Shown here: piece after piece, positions 48,901 through 59,206 of the stretch
How positions within the stretch are numbered: the first letter of the stretch is position 1
Layout of the letters: each line of letters opens with the position of its first letter
Origin: Helochares maculicollis
Taxonomy: Eukaryota; Arthropoda; Insecta; Coleoptera; Hydrophilidae
Direction: 5' to 3'
Length of the DNA: 64,000 nucleotides
NCBI GenBank assembly: GCA_033557835.1
Contig: JAWQRO010000005.1
Location: forward strand, 32,280 to 96,279
Made by a program: the position numbers and the translations under genes
The notes under the pieces: generated by a model
Seen by the model: only the letters and a program-made list of their open reading frames with translations
Databases searched by the model: none
Told to the model about the DNA's origin: nothing

Positions 48901-51900
48901 CTCAGTAATTTTTTTCTTTTTATTTGGCAGAGAATATTTCAAATCGATTGTACTTCCATAATTTAATGTATGCTAATTAATAACAAACTAATAAATTTAA
49001 CCAAACTTCATATTGTTCAGATAACCAGTGAGTCATGGACTATTATTGTTCTGGATCAATAGAAAACTCACTCATTAACCACTACATTTTTAGTTTTAAC
49101 AATCAACATTACAAAAAAAGCATAGGAAATTATTTGTAGGTAGTGATTCAACTCATATATTATTTGTTATGATTTTAAAATTTATTCATATTTTGAAAAA
49201 ATGGGCCAACTTCTTTAATAAAAGTGTATTTCTCATAATTACTTCCAGACATTGGAGCCAGTGAAAAATCAAGATGGTACAATTTATCATTACGATCCCA
49301 CTAACCCACCGCCGCGAATAAACAATAATAGTGGTAACTCAGCCAAACCACCACCATCTCCTCAAAAGGTGCAATCTCCAGCTAAATTTATAAAGGAGAG
49401 AACGGCGTCTCCTAAGAGGAGATCCCGTGCTTCACCTATTAAAAAATCTTCAGTGACTAATAGCTCTACCAGTCCCAGCTTGCCATTTACTCCACCTTTA
49501 GCACAGGCAAGGAGTTTCCAGTTTTCACAGTCGAGTGATAATATTCCAATGCAGCAACAATTTCCTGTGTATGGTACAAATTTTGGTCCACCACCAGATG
49601 GCTCGGTCGTGTATCAACAGCCTTGCATAGTTTATACTACCCCATCTTACGGTGTTCCCGTTGCTTACGAAAATCGACTTGTAAGTCACCATTCCAACGA
49701 CAAAGTTCCCTGTTTAAATGTCAATGTTTCAGGACCCGCCAATAACCGACGTCTCTGGATATTATATGAACGTTGGGGATAATTCAAATAATCCTGCTAG
49801 TCAACAAATCACATATCAAGCACCACCAGCTGTTTGGAATCAACAGCCCATCACATTTTACCAAAATACTCCGCCTGCTAGTCAAACTCAAAGGTTTGCA
49901 GTTCCAATTCCAAATCAAACTGGGCCATTCATATCCGCTTCTTATCCCTCAAACTACATACCTCATCCAAGTCAGTCAATACCACACAATCCTCAAGGTT
50001 CTGATGTTGTTCCAGTGTTCCCTCAACAGCCAGTCCAAGTTGTGTACCCTTCTCCTCAAAATCAAGCTCTTTACCCCAATCAAAGCATTATTTATGCTCA
50101 AAATCCTCTCTATTCGAGTCCTAGTTTTCCACCTCAAAACTTAAATTATCCCCAATGCACATCAGCTGCTAGCAGTTGTACGTCATCAGTATCAAATACG
50201 GGCTTTTGCGGGCAAGTTCAGGAGAGTGCCGTACATGTGGGACATTCATCGTTCAACCAAATTACTCAAAGTATGGGGCAGTTAAATCTGTCAAGTGGTC
50301 CTAATTCGTCTGGTGGAAATTTTGGACAAAATAATAAAGCAGGATTTCCTATGATACAATACGATCTAAGAGGGCAAAAGTCCTCAACGCCTAAAGGGAA
50401 CAAGTACAATACACTGAAAAATTTTGGGTCAAGTCAAAGTAGTACGGGTACTAATTCTCCAGCCACAACCGTCATAGCTGGATATAATCCGAATGCTGGT
50501 CTTTATCGGACTCCTTCAGAAACTCCACCCACTCCGCATATGACTGGAGGGTATGCTGCCAATTTCATGCAGCCTATGCTTATGAGACAGGTAAGAAATA
50601 TTTTTTATCATCGTTGTTCCTCATGAATGTCGTTGTTAGGCTCAACATGAAAAATATTTGTTACGCCACAATTATAAATTATTATATCTCGTATAGCATT
50701 GAACCATTTTAACTTGCACAGTTTATTATAAATTCTTTTTATCATTGGTAATTTCAAAAATAATGTAATAATAGCACTTAATCATACTTTTTAGAGCTAG
50801 TATTTTGGGTGCATCTTTTAATAATCTCCTGTTTGTCACTAACATTTGTATATTTTCCTTCGGTTTCTCTGTTTTTTTTATCACACTCCTGGACCTTTGT
50901 CATTGTTTGTCTTCCAATTAATACGTTATTTGCCAATCTGCTATGTGTCATTCCCATCGGATGTCAGTACCAACCTAATTGTTTCCCCCTGCTTGTTTTG
51001 TACTGGTTTTAGATTCACTGCTTTTATTATTTCTTCTTTTCTTATTCCGCCCGGCGTAGTTATTCCTGTTATCCTCTTATGTGTTGCATTTGTGTTGAAT
51101 TGATTTTTGGCTTATTTTTATTTTGTCATGAGTTCAGTTTCACTCTGAAACTCTCATGTGTTAGTATCAGTACTGTGACTGCATTATTTCCTTTTCTGTC
51201 TGTTTTATTGCTCTCAACTACTTTACTGAGGGTGTATTATATTTTTGCCTATTTATTTCCTTTGATTTCTTTAATATCTATATTTGTTCCATTTTCATTA
51301 TTTCTTCTTCTATTGCCCATACAGTTAGTAGCTTTTGCATCTCATTCTTTGAGTTGAGAACATGATGCAACAAGGTTAAAAATATTCCTTGTTTAATGCA
51401 GTATTCATTGAATGTCATAAAAAGAGCTGCAGATGCCACGAATCCTAAGTTCAACGATGTCTGCCCAAATGGTTGCTTAAATCTTAGCTTATTAAATAGC
51501 TTAACTTAAGAAAGCGAGTATAGAAAGCCTTTCTGTCAATGAGTTATAAAAATAAGAACATCGAGTCACACCCTATCTCATCTGTTCGAGACTTTAAAGT
51601 AGTGGATTTTCGAAAAAGTTCAGCTTATGGCCAATGGTTTCTTTAGTTTATTCCACTAACCGTTGAATTTAAGATCTTAATTTTTTTATTCAAAGGCTTA
51701 ATATTACTTTGTTTCAGATGAGTAATGTCCATCCCAGCCCTCCAGTAACCAATCGAAACAGTAGATCTCCAACACCTGCAAGTGACATAGTGCATATTGA
51801 TAGGCACAGGATTCCATTGCCCCCTGCAGTCTATCAAGGAATGCCTTATGTTTTACAATGTAAGTTGATTGATTAAATATATTGACTACTAATTTTAATC

Positions 51901-53872
51901 ATATAGGGTGAAATTAGGTTGTAAAATTTAGTGCTACAGTTATCATGGTACGCCATGACTTATAAAAGAAGATCTCTCTACCTGGAGAAACATTAAAAGT
52001 TTAAAATCTCTTATTTTTGTAGAGTCGTGTGTATATATTTTGATTATGTATTTACCTAATAGTATACAATAAATTTGGTCTTTGGTTTTTAGTAGATTAT
52101 TTTGAAATTTTATTTTATAGTATGCATTGTGCAGCACTAAAACAAATACATAGCTCAAATGTAACAGGAGTATGACCATTTTGTTGTGGTCAAACGAATA
52201 AAAGAGAAATTTTAACTAACCTACTGGTAAAATTTTGTGCAAAAGGAATAATCTGCACCACAAAAACTACAACTGAGTATATATGAATGGGATTTAAATC
52301 AAATGTCACTTTCATATAGAAATTAAAATATTTAGCATGGCTAGATGTCTAATTCTTGCCTTCATTTCATTATTTACAATTTAATTTTCTAAGGAATTCA
52401 TTGTCATCTATATCTTTGGTTTCTAAATCAGAACTATTTTGGTCATGAGATTTACACTCATCTTTAAAATCGAACTTAAAATCACTCTCTTTCAATATTT
52501 TATCGCACTCTAAGTCTGTATAAAACATGTCTCATGCCATTTTATAATAACTGCATTTTTTCTATCAAACAAGCCAGGTATTAAATTATCTTGATGATAA
52601 TCTATGAAAGACTAAACATTTTGAGATAGATTTTCCAGCAGCTCATCACAACTTCTATATCATGGCAAAGCAAATGCAAGAACATGTTGAAGTATATCTT
52701 TTGACTTTCGACTGCAAGCGGCAAAATACGATTATGTTTTTTGCGTCAATCAGAGAGAAGATATTTCAAAAAGAAGCAAAAAAATAAAAATCAAAGGCTT
52801 TGAAACCCAAAATTATGTGAAATCTCTTTTAACCAATGCCAAATTTTAGCAAAATTTATGCATGTCGTATTACAAATTCTAAACTATAATTCCAGTCATC
52901 CAATTTATCTTAGTTTACTTGACTAATAAATCACTTCATCAAAGTACTAACAATTATTTATTTATATAGGCTGTCAAATTTTCAACTCTTGAGAAGATAG
53001 GTTATATTCAGTAGCAACAATATACAAGAGGTGTGCGTACAGTTGCAATGGTGTAAAACCACTGAATGATTCAATCAAGTTGGCTTAGGTAGTAAGATTA
53101 AAGTTTTTACAGCCATTAGCATTAACTGCAGTTTAGGAACGAAAAAGATATCTTTGACATTAGTCATTTAGCGACAATGTTGGAAAATAAGAGATTTTAG
53201 TTACTGATGAGCTTTTGAAAAGCAAAGCACTAATTTCTAAATAATACCATGAACATTATTTTTACGAGAAAATAAATCTGCATTTGCAGAATTGTTAAAA
53301 TGATTAACTAAAATAAAGAATTTATTCAAATAAATATGCAAATATGTCTATTTAACTATTTCTTTTTGAATCATAAATCATATTCGCAACCACTTAATTA
53401 GTTTTTTAAATGTGGAAAAACTATACATTCTAAATGCATCCTTCTTGCGGTAGCAGGAAATATGATTATTTACTCTTAATTTTAAGTTTGCAATAGAAGC
53501 AATTACTTTAAACTATCATTCATCTCAAATACCATAACAATTGCGCTTAGAAGATTACTTAAAATTTTAAATTTGCATAATTACAAGGCGACTTGAAAAT
53601 ATTTAGATCCACAATTTTAGCCGAACCTAGGATAATACCTGGCCGGGGACAACCTAGTGCTTATAGACAACCACCAGTTCGCCAACAGAGCTTAAACCAA
53701 GGATCTGATGGGTGTGGCACAAAAGGACACAAGAATAGAAAATCAAGGTATTAATAATGAGCTTTCACCTTGAATATGTAAAGCTGGCAAGACCTTGCAA
53801 ATATTGAAAAAACAATTATTTTACAGGGGCAATAAGGCAACAAGCTTGCCACCAAATGGTAAAAATGTGTAA
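45894..53872 (+). CDS. enc: Encore/R3HDM family R3H-SUZ RNA-binding protein (13 coding exons)
   Basis: Exons: 45894-45971, 46073-46314, 46371-46822, 46890-47031, 47538-47895, 47959-48096, 48176-48323, 48575-48846, 49249-49680, 49733-50590, 51718-51859, 53621-53747 and 53827-53872. They sum to 3435 nt with every phase matching: 1144 residues and a TAA stop. Domains: a conserved SKLKVLVRS block (about 29-37), a Ser/Asn-rich linker, a YTDTTGVDLEVFIPDTL segment (about 263-280), R3H with its R-x3-H signature (R319, H323), and a SUZ domain ending in EEREEEYEKVRRRIFNRE at 424. Conserved short motifs follow: PWSSTESESS, VSVLTRGDS and KGSIIINPK. The tail is long and rich in Pro, Gln, Ser and Asn. Vertebrate R3HDM1/2 share these motifs in the same order. 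Fly Encore acts in germline divisions and gurken expression. R3H and SUZ bind RNA, so a cytoplasmic mRNA-regulatory role is expected. Fly Encore is longer. The start at 45894 (A at -3) is a choice; 44934 and 45921 are alternatives. Confidence 0.9.
46073..46314 (+). CDS. enc: encore exon 2
   Basis: Acceptor TTTTCTTTTAACAG and donor AG|GTAAAC. Encodes the conserved SKLKVLVRSHAMREETSPP block and a Pro/Ser/Thr-rich stretch with several SP dipeptides (possible proline-directed phosphorylation sites). Confidence 0.85.
46371..46822 (+). CDS. enc: encore exon 3
   Basis: A 56-nt intron precedes it. Encodes residues ~107-257: an Asn/Ser-rich region with a cysteine cluster, KCKCEANQGCVKC (Cys 188, 190, 196, 199). 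Donor GAG|GTCAGT, phase 1. Confidence 0.85.
46890..47031 (+). CDS. enc: encore exon 4
   Basis: Encodes the conserved pre-R3H segment with SSSEQYTDTTGVDLEVFIPD and a helical RALLLRIEQELVSFAKDN stretch. Matches the block just upstream of R3H in vertebrate R3HDM proteins. Confidence 0.92.
47538..47895 (+). CDS. enc: encore exon 5 (R3H and most of SUZ)
   Basis: Encodes KFPPMSSYQRMLVHRCAAYF (R3H start, residues 310-329), the TRTKNTRIPD core, the SUZ start RRSILKRDSNS and its end EYEKVRRRIFNRE at 424. The donor GTAAGC follows a complete codon. Confidence 0.95.
47896..47958 (+). other. enc: 63-nt intron, in frame and stop-free
   Basis: GTAAGC...TTTTTGCAG. It is exactly 21 codons with no stop in the reading frame of the flanking exons. 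Retention would add 21 residues just after the SUZ domain. Confidence 0.7.
47959..48096 (+). CDS. enc: encore exon 6
   Basis: 46 codons, phase 0 at both ends. Carries the conserved PWSDIPWSSTESESSSRLR motif, which parallels the PWSSTDSDSS motif of R3HDM1. Donor AAAG|GTAGAA is weaker than its neighbours. Confidence 0.88.
48176..48323 (+). CDS. enc: encore exon 7
   Basis: Encodes the conserved AKSYSFGGYGVSVLTRGDS motif (compare GISVLTRGDS in R3HDM1). Ends in phase 1 before GTATTG. Confidence 0.9.
48575..48846 (+). CDS. enc: encore exon 8
   Basis: Ser/Thr-rich, ending in VWAVTDIHSVPKGSIIINPK, the counterpart of the vertebrate PPGSILINPQ motif. Donor AAG|GTGAGT. Confidence 0.9.
49249..49680 (+). 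CDS. enc: encore exon 9
   Basis: Starts TLEPVKNQDGTIYHYDPTNP, continuing the conserved 'NPxGxxVxYNP' region of the family, then Pro/Ser/Gln-rich low-complexity sequence. Phase 0 at both ends. Confidence 0.9.
49733..50590 (+). CDS. enc: encore exon 10 (largest, Gln/Pro/Ser-rich)
   Basis: 286 codons after a 52-nt intron. Begins DPPITDVSGYYMNVGD. The middle is rich in Gln, Asn, Pro and Tyr (QNP and PPQN motifs), as expected of a disordered, granule-associated RNA-binding protein. It ends TPSETPPTPHMTGGYA...MLMRQ. Confidence 0.9.
50591..51717 (+). other. enc: Intron 10 with a pyrimidine-rich segment
   Basis: 1127 nt. The stretch 50800-51360 is strongly pyrimidine-rich on the + strand and carries a possible old transposon fragment on the minus strand (listed separately). 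Bounded by GTAAGA and TTTGTTTCAG. Confidence 0.75.
50941..51111 (-). pseudogene. Possible transposon-derived coding fragment inside intron 10
   Basis: A minus-strand open stretch of about 56 codons containing TTPGGIRKEEIIKAVNLKPV and ETIRLVLTSDGNDT. Its amphipathic composition and lysine/glutamate-rich flanks suggest a remnant of a mobile-element protein (for example a LINE ORF1), but I cannot name the family. Confidence 0.3.
51718..51859 (+). CDS. enc: encore exon 11
   Basis: Encodes MSNVHPSPPVTNRNSRSPTP and ends PAVYQGMPYVLQ. Donor AAT|GTAAGT, phase 1. Confidence 0.85.
51860..53620 (+). other. enc: Intron 11
   Basis: 1761 nt, AT-rich. Holds one small acidic antisense ORF (listed separately) and otherwise nothing recognised. 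Acceptor is a weak AATTTTAG. Confidence 0.75.
52370..52528 (-). CDS. Small acidic antisense ORF in intron 11, unassigned
   Basis: Encodes 52 residues from an ATG: FYTDLECDKILKESDFKFDF, then a DQNSSDLETKDIDDNEFL stretch, ending in TAA. Strongly acidic and charged, no signal or membrane segment. It may be a remnant of a transposase N-terminus or a chance frame. A stop lies four codons upstream, so it is complete as it stands. Confidence 0.2.
   Translation of the reverse strand: MFYTDLECDKILKESDFKFDFKDECKSHDQNSSDLETKDIDDNEFLRKLNCK
53621..53747 (+). CDS. enc: encore exon 12
   Basis: Encodes SEPRIIPGRGQPSAYRQPPV and a basic KGHKNRKS end. Arg/Gly/Gln-rich. Phase requires one base from exon 11 and leaves two for exon 13, which both fit. 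Confidence 0.82.
53827..53872 (+). CDS. enc: encore exon 13 (last coding exon)
   Basis: Completes an Arg codon, then GNKATSLPPNGKNV and TAA at 53870-53872. Acceptor TTATTTTACAG. Confidence 0.82.
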
Positions 53873-56260
53873 CAACATGGACCCAAGGCAAACGCTTGAA
53901 TACTCAACATTCAATTTTAAATACAGTTATGATTTACAACGATATCTGCTGCCCAATTAAGGATTATATTCATAAATTTAAAATATAAACTCAAAAGGTA
54001 AGAGGTTCCTTTTATTTCATATGTTATCCTCTCAACAATTATGTTTAAAAATATTTTCAAATATTAATTGAAGAAGAACGTTGGGTTTTGATTAACAATG
54101 TAACCATTTACTTTCTATTTTGTTAATGCTGTATACCTTGTTATAATTGGAGATTAAAGATCAAGTATATTTCTTGGGTCCAAATGACGTTCCGTACTTT
54201 TAAGTAGCAAAATAAATTAATATATTATGTTAGATAAATAATTTTAGCAAACACATTTTATTTCAACTGCAATATATATATTTTCAGATTAAAAAGCAGC
54301 CAATTTTTATACTTGCATCTTTAATAAACGCAAACTGCATATATATTCTATAAGTCCACATAAAAATAAGCTAAAGAAAATAAAAATTCTTGCCTGTTTT
54401 TTAAGTTTTTTTTTAAATATTGACCGATATGGTTCGATATTTATGTACACCTCTAAAGTTCCGACTCTTTTGGTTATATCCAATGTGCTTTGTATTTGCT
54501 CAATTTTAATTTTTTTACTTGTTATGGAATGCACAATTCTTGTATGTTACCAAGTATCATATATTCGTATGACTTCTATTTGGAACAGTCTTAATATTAA
54601 GTGTAAGTACTTAAAAGAAAAAAAAACGAAAATCTTGTTTTATATATATATATAAACTATAACATTTGCTTTTTTGGGTATTGACTATTTTGATTTCTCT
54701 ACTCATATCTTACCTTTAAATGTGAGTTATAGCTGTCATGATTCACGAAATAATTATTTGCAATTCATAGTTGATATGAATTTGACATTCATTGCTATCA
54801 ATTCAATTTGTTCTTTGTTGGATGTGATGTACTTTGAAATTTGTAGCAAACCGAAAATCTTTAGAATAAATTGTTTTGTGAATTATGTAAAAATGGTTTT
54901 CGTGTTATATACAATGTACTTAATAATCTACAATAATATTTTATAAAATCGTTGCATGTTTTTTGGACCTTTTAAAAACATAATTAAAAAGACAATCTAT
55001 TTTGTTGTATGTGAACATGTTTGTACAGATTCCCAAGAGAATTAGGGTCCATTTTTAGGTGTACACATTTTTTAAAAGTAAATGTTTGCCAGAAATGTGT
55101 TCAACTAAAAAAATTTCTTTCTATCCGATGTTATTAGGATGTAATTTTTCAGTCAACTTTTCTTATAGTAAATGTTCGAATGTGTAATCTGAGTTGATAT
55201 ATTCAAAGTTTATTCGAAGTTAAATCTCTGAGGGACTAGTCTTTTTGAACTGATAATTTTCCAAACCCAAACATCCATGGTTCGTTGTCAGTTCTTTAAA
55301 TATACTTTACAGTTCTTTTTGAATTTAGGAAATCTATAATCTGTTTAAGAAAAAGGCCAAATTAGATATTCGCTTTGCAGGTCAAAGCGATTGTGTAAGA
55401 ACTATATATTAAATAAGTTATAATTGATCTCTATTAGTTGTATAAAAATATAATTGCACTGTAAATAAACTTCAGACCTTGCTTATTGGAGATTTTGCTT
55501 AGTGATAAGATTGTAAATTGCCGGATGGTTAAACCGCAGGCCGGATCCGGCTTAAAACACAGTTTTTAGATTCCTAAATTTCCTGTAAAACTTTTAGTAC
55601 TTTGCACATTTGTCTACCTTGCAAATGTGTTTACACTTTCAAAATTATCAGTTTAAAAGACGGCGTTTTATGGCTGTACGTTACCGTCGGAAAAATCCAT
55701 CCATACTAAAAAATCTTTAAAAAATGTGAAAAAAATTGTTTAACTTAAGGTTTTACATAATAACTTGACGATAATATTCACTATAATCTTTCATTTTGGA
55801 ATTTTTGATGTCAATTAAAAAATAAACTGTTTATCTTATTAAAGCAAATCTACATGTAAAACCTCAACAGTTTTTTAGAAACATACCTTGAATGTACTTA
55901 AATACCGCTGATTTTTCTTAATAATCTTTGTTGATAATCTGGTATATTGTATGCATTTACTGTAGTGTATTTTGTGCCATTTTGCAGATATAATTAAACT
56001 TCTCTTATTGATAAACATTAGTTACCAGGTTTTCAACTTTACATGAAAAAGAATTAAAGGAGAACCGAATACATACTTCTAAAGTAGTATTAATGTTGTA
56101 TAGATGAGAATTTTTAGATAGTTATATTATTATTCTTTTAAAACTTGATCCCCAAGACGATCTTATTTATGTTTATATTTTATTTATTTATTTTTTTGTT
56201 CTGATGTGCCTGAAGTCACTTATTAATAAAGTTATTTAATAAAACTTATAAAACGCCTAT
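53873..56260 (+). other. enc: Probable long 3' untranslated region of the encore gene
   Basis: AT-rich with no coding signal. Possible polyadenylation signals AATAAA lie at 54211, 55464 and, as a close pair followed by a GT-rich stretch, 56225 and 56238. The last pair is the most likely distal end. Where the mRNA really stops is not shown by sequence. Confidence 0.45.
55460..55467 (+). promoter_or_regulatory. Pumilio-type element TGTAAATA in the putative 3' UTR
   Basis: Matches the UGUANAUA consensus bound by Pumilio proteins and overlaps an AATAAA. A single short motif in AT-rich sequence can arise by chance. Confidence 0.3.
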
Positions 56261-56789
56261 GTGGGTTTATTTCTTTTTAAAAATCTTACCTCCAGGTCCT
56301 TGTTTTAGTTTAAAATTGATTCTTGAACTTTGCTCCAGACGAGTGGAAACTTGAGCCTTTACTTGCTTTTTGCAATATTATCCTGTTGACCAAAAATTGG
56401 TTCATTTGCCTTTATGACCGAGTCAAGGCTTTCACACATTATAAGAAAAAAATCTTGACTGTGTCTACTTGTAGACACACCACTCAAGCACCTGCAACAA
56501 TAAATGATTACATAATGAAAATAAATGTTTTTACTTACAATTTACATTAACTTCAACACACTCACTATTACAAGTTTTTAGAAATCTTTCTTCTTTAGAA
56601 ATACAATAGGTAATTGGCAATGATTTGCATTTAACAAAAAATAAGAGCATATATTTAAGAAGTTGAATATTTAATGTTTGTAAAACCTTTTTGAAAGTGT
56701 AAATTCTTAATTTAACAAGAAATGCTAACCGAATGAGAATCGATGCCGAATGTAATAGATGATTTAAGCAAAAGTTCTAATTTTCATAA
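56261..56789. other. Spacer downstream of the encore gene
   Basis: AT-rich. A 75-codon frame (56323-56550) has no recognised domain. Confidence 0.4.
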
Positions 56790-57014
56790 TTATTTATTCA
56801 AATCGACATATGTCAAATTATCATAGCCACTATCGTAATCGGGATCAAAAAACTCGGGAGTGTCTCCACCCAACATTTCCGTGAAAATATATAGTATAAA
56901 AGTATAATATAAAATTACAAATGCAAGCTTCAGGATTATCGAATCAAAACATTGGCATGTTGAAATTATAATGGAAACGGCATGTTTACTCAGTTCTTCC
57001 GATTGTAGTTGCAA
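56790..57014 (-). CDS. Possible small single-pass membrane protein or last exon, unassigned
   Basis: A 74-codon minus-strand frame with no in-frame ATG near its start; the first ATG is 28 codons from the end. Residues ~25-46 form a hydrophobic segment (IILKLAFVILYYTFILYIF). It is followed by an acidic, Tyr/Asp-rich tail (PEFFDPDYDSGYDNLTYVDL). The tail has more GC in the third codon position than the flanks, which looks coding. It may be the 3' exon of a gene running leftward, or a short-ORF gene starting at a non-ATG codon. An AATAAA overlaps the stop. I do not recognise the family. Confidence 0.25.
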   Translation of the reverse strand: MQLQSEELSKHAVSIIISTCQCFDSIILKLAFVILYYTFILYIFTEMLGGDTPEFFDPDYDSGYDNLTYVDLNK

Positions 57015-57959
57015 ATTTTAAAGTTTCAAGCAAGCTATTGTTGCTGCTTAAAAAAATTCGGATTTAATACAGAAATTCATTGTAATTGTCAGAATAAATT
57101 ATGGACTACTCGTGGACTTAAATGCCAAAAATTCAGTTCAGGATTAAACATTAATCAGGCAAGGATTAAAAATACAAAATGAAAACATAAATTATAAGGA
57201 TTTTAAGTCAGATATTGAGGCTATCAATGCTTGAGATTGCAGAATGAACATTCAAAAACTACCGAATAAGACGCCAAAGTCAAAACCTGAAGATCCAAGA
57301 CTTCTACGATGAATGAATTAAAAAGTGAAAAATTCAAGTTGAAACAACAAGGACAAAAATTCAGGAGTTTTTTAATGTGAATATTTAACTGATAGAATTA
57401 CAAGCAATACAGCAGAAATATAGATTTGCATAATTTAGCCTCCAAATTATTAATGTTACTTAACATTTAAAGATAAAAAAAATTATCAATTTTTCTAAAA
57501 ATGTAAGCAAACTCTCTGATTTTATTATTTAAAAAATCGGTGCTAATCCAAAAATTTCAAAAAAATTTAACTTTTACAACGCTCGCTAGCATTTGGTTGA
57601 CTAAAATAAAATTAAAAAAAAAAACATATTTTCTTGTATACTTCTGCATAGCACTTTTGAAATTTTTGACAGATTTCCTCTTAAAGCTTTTTGCTTTATA
57701 TAAATTGGTGATTGTTTTAATTTTAAAATATTCTTCATAGATTCTGACATTCTTCATTGTAATAAACCAAAATGGGTCTTTTGTCATGAGCATTAAGAGC
57801 TGTTTAAAAAGTCGTCAAGAATGCACAAAAAGTAAACTATATAAGCAATAAAGCTGTAGCAATTGGTTTGGAACTGAAGTCAAAACGATTTATGGCCATA
57901 AAAGTTAAAATTAAATAATTTGAAGAATTTCTAGTAGTAAATTCTTAAGTCTTACACTC
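57015..57959. other. AT-rich stretch, nothing recognised
   Basis: No domain-bearing frame. Several overlapping frames on both strands at 57540-57790 are AT-rich and uninformative. Confidence 0.4.
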
Positions 57960-58380
57960 TTGCAACGAATAATCTTTAAACCTTTTTCATCTCCCTCTGT
58001 GAGCAAGACTTTAAGCATACTTTTTAGCAGGAATGCTAGAAACATTCACCGATCACTTTCAGAGAGGGGGTCGGCTCAGAGGCTGAGGTTGTAAGCAAGA
58101 ATTTTCTGTAAAAGTACTTTTTAGCTAAAATTTCCCTTAAGTATCTTATTTTTGCAACGGTGAATTCATGAACCTTTTTCTTCTCTCTCGGCGAACAAGA
58201 CTTTAGACACACTTCTTAGCACAAGTGCTACAAACATTTACCGACCACTCTCAGAGAGCGAGTTGACCCTGATACTGAGGTTGTAAACAATAATCTAAAA
58301 CTATTTTTTAGTTTCCCTTAAGTTTCACATCCTTGCTATGATGAAACGTTACACCTTTTCATACTTGTTTGGTGTTGTAC
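57960..58380 (+). repeat. Tandem repeat, period about 185 bp
   Basis: Three units start near 57960, 58151 and 58332 (the last partial). Each begins TTGCAACG or CTTGCTATG, followed by ACC(T)TTTTC. The first two then share GAGCAAGACTTTA or GAACAAGACTTTA, CTTTTTAGCA or CTTCTTAGCA, GCTA(G/C)AAACATT(C/T)ACCGA, and TCAGAGAG with a GAGGTTGTAA block. They diverge by roughly a quarter of positions by eye. Confidence 0.8.
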
Positions 58381-59206
58381 TTGAGCTTGCATAAAAAATC
58401 CTTTCGTCAATATGTATTATTTAAACACATTTATACAAATACAACCAAGTCTGCTTTTAATTAAAAACAGGCTTCGCAATTTTTACAAATAGTTGAGAGC
58501 AAACAACTCATTCAATATAAGCGCATTATAAATATAATTATTTATACAAAAACATACTTATCTTACAATATAATAGAACGTTTTGGTGTCAAATGAGTGC
58601 TATCAGTATTGGACAGTTAAAAATAAACTCTTATAAGTAGTTGAGAAAAACAAATCCATAAAAATTTCGAACACACCGAATATAGAAATATCGATTTCAC
58701 AATACATAATATCTAAAGCCAATCATTTGAACAAATACAACCGATTCTGCTTTTAAGCAGAAAAACCGTAACAACACTTGCAAACATTTGAATTTATAAA
58801 AATAATTTGCCTTTAGTTGTAATAAATTGACCATGAAAAAGACAACGAATACTTTTACAAAAGAGTTAATTACGACAGTCATGCAGCCCTCATGGGCACA
58901 AAATTTTGACCAGCAAGAAAAAGAGTTGGTCGGTCGATAAACCGCCATCCTTCAAGGATGTCAGTTTAAACCAACCATATGGACCCCTTCTGAGAGGTGT
59001 ATGTGGCTTCGCAAAGTTCTATGGCCTTAGAGTCACCATCATGAAATAAAAGAACTGACATCCAAATAAAGAAGGCGATGCAGCGAACTGACTGAATCTT
59101 TTCTGTCCCAATCAAAATCAGTGTTGATTCAGAAATCAGGATACATGCAAGTCGCAGCTGTAAAACAGCGAATGAAGGCTGTGTTGCGGAAGTAAAACAA
59201 ATGATG
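58381..59206. other. Stretch with a weak local duplication
   Basis: The segments around 58429-58500 and 58729-58800 resemble each other (ATACAACC, TCTGCTTTTAA, then AAACATTTGA or AAATAGTTGA). Otherwise nothing recognised. Confidence 0.35.

Noticed and set aside
50809..51357. Hydrophobic + strand frames in encore intron 10
   Set aside because: They arise from a pyrimidine-rich stretch (Leu/Phe/Ser codons) inside a well supported intron. No conserved motif.
54307..54946. Frames of 70-90 codons downstream of the encore stop
   Set aside because: They lie in AT-rich sequence best read as 3' UTR. Both strands show similar uninformative frames.
55540..55551. 12-bp palindrome GCCGGATCCGGC
   Set aside because: Short, single, and without context beyond lying in a putative 3' UTR. 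Not enough to call a site.
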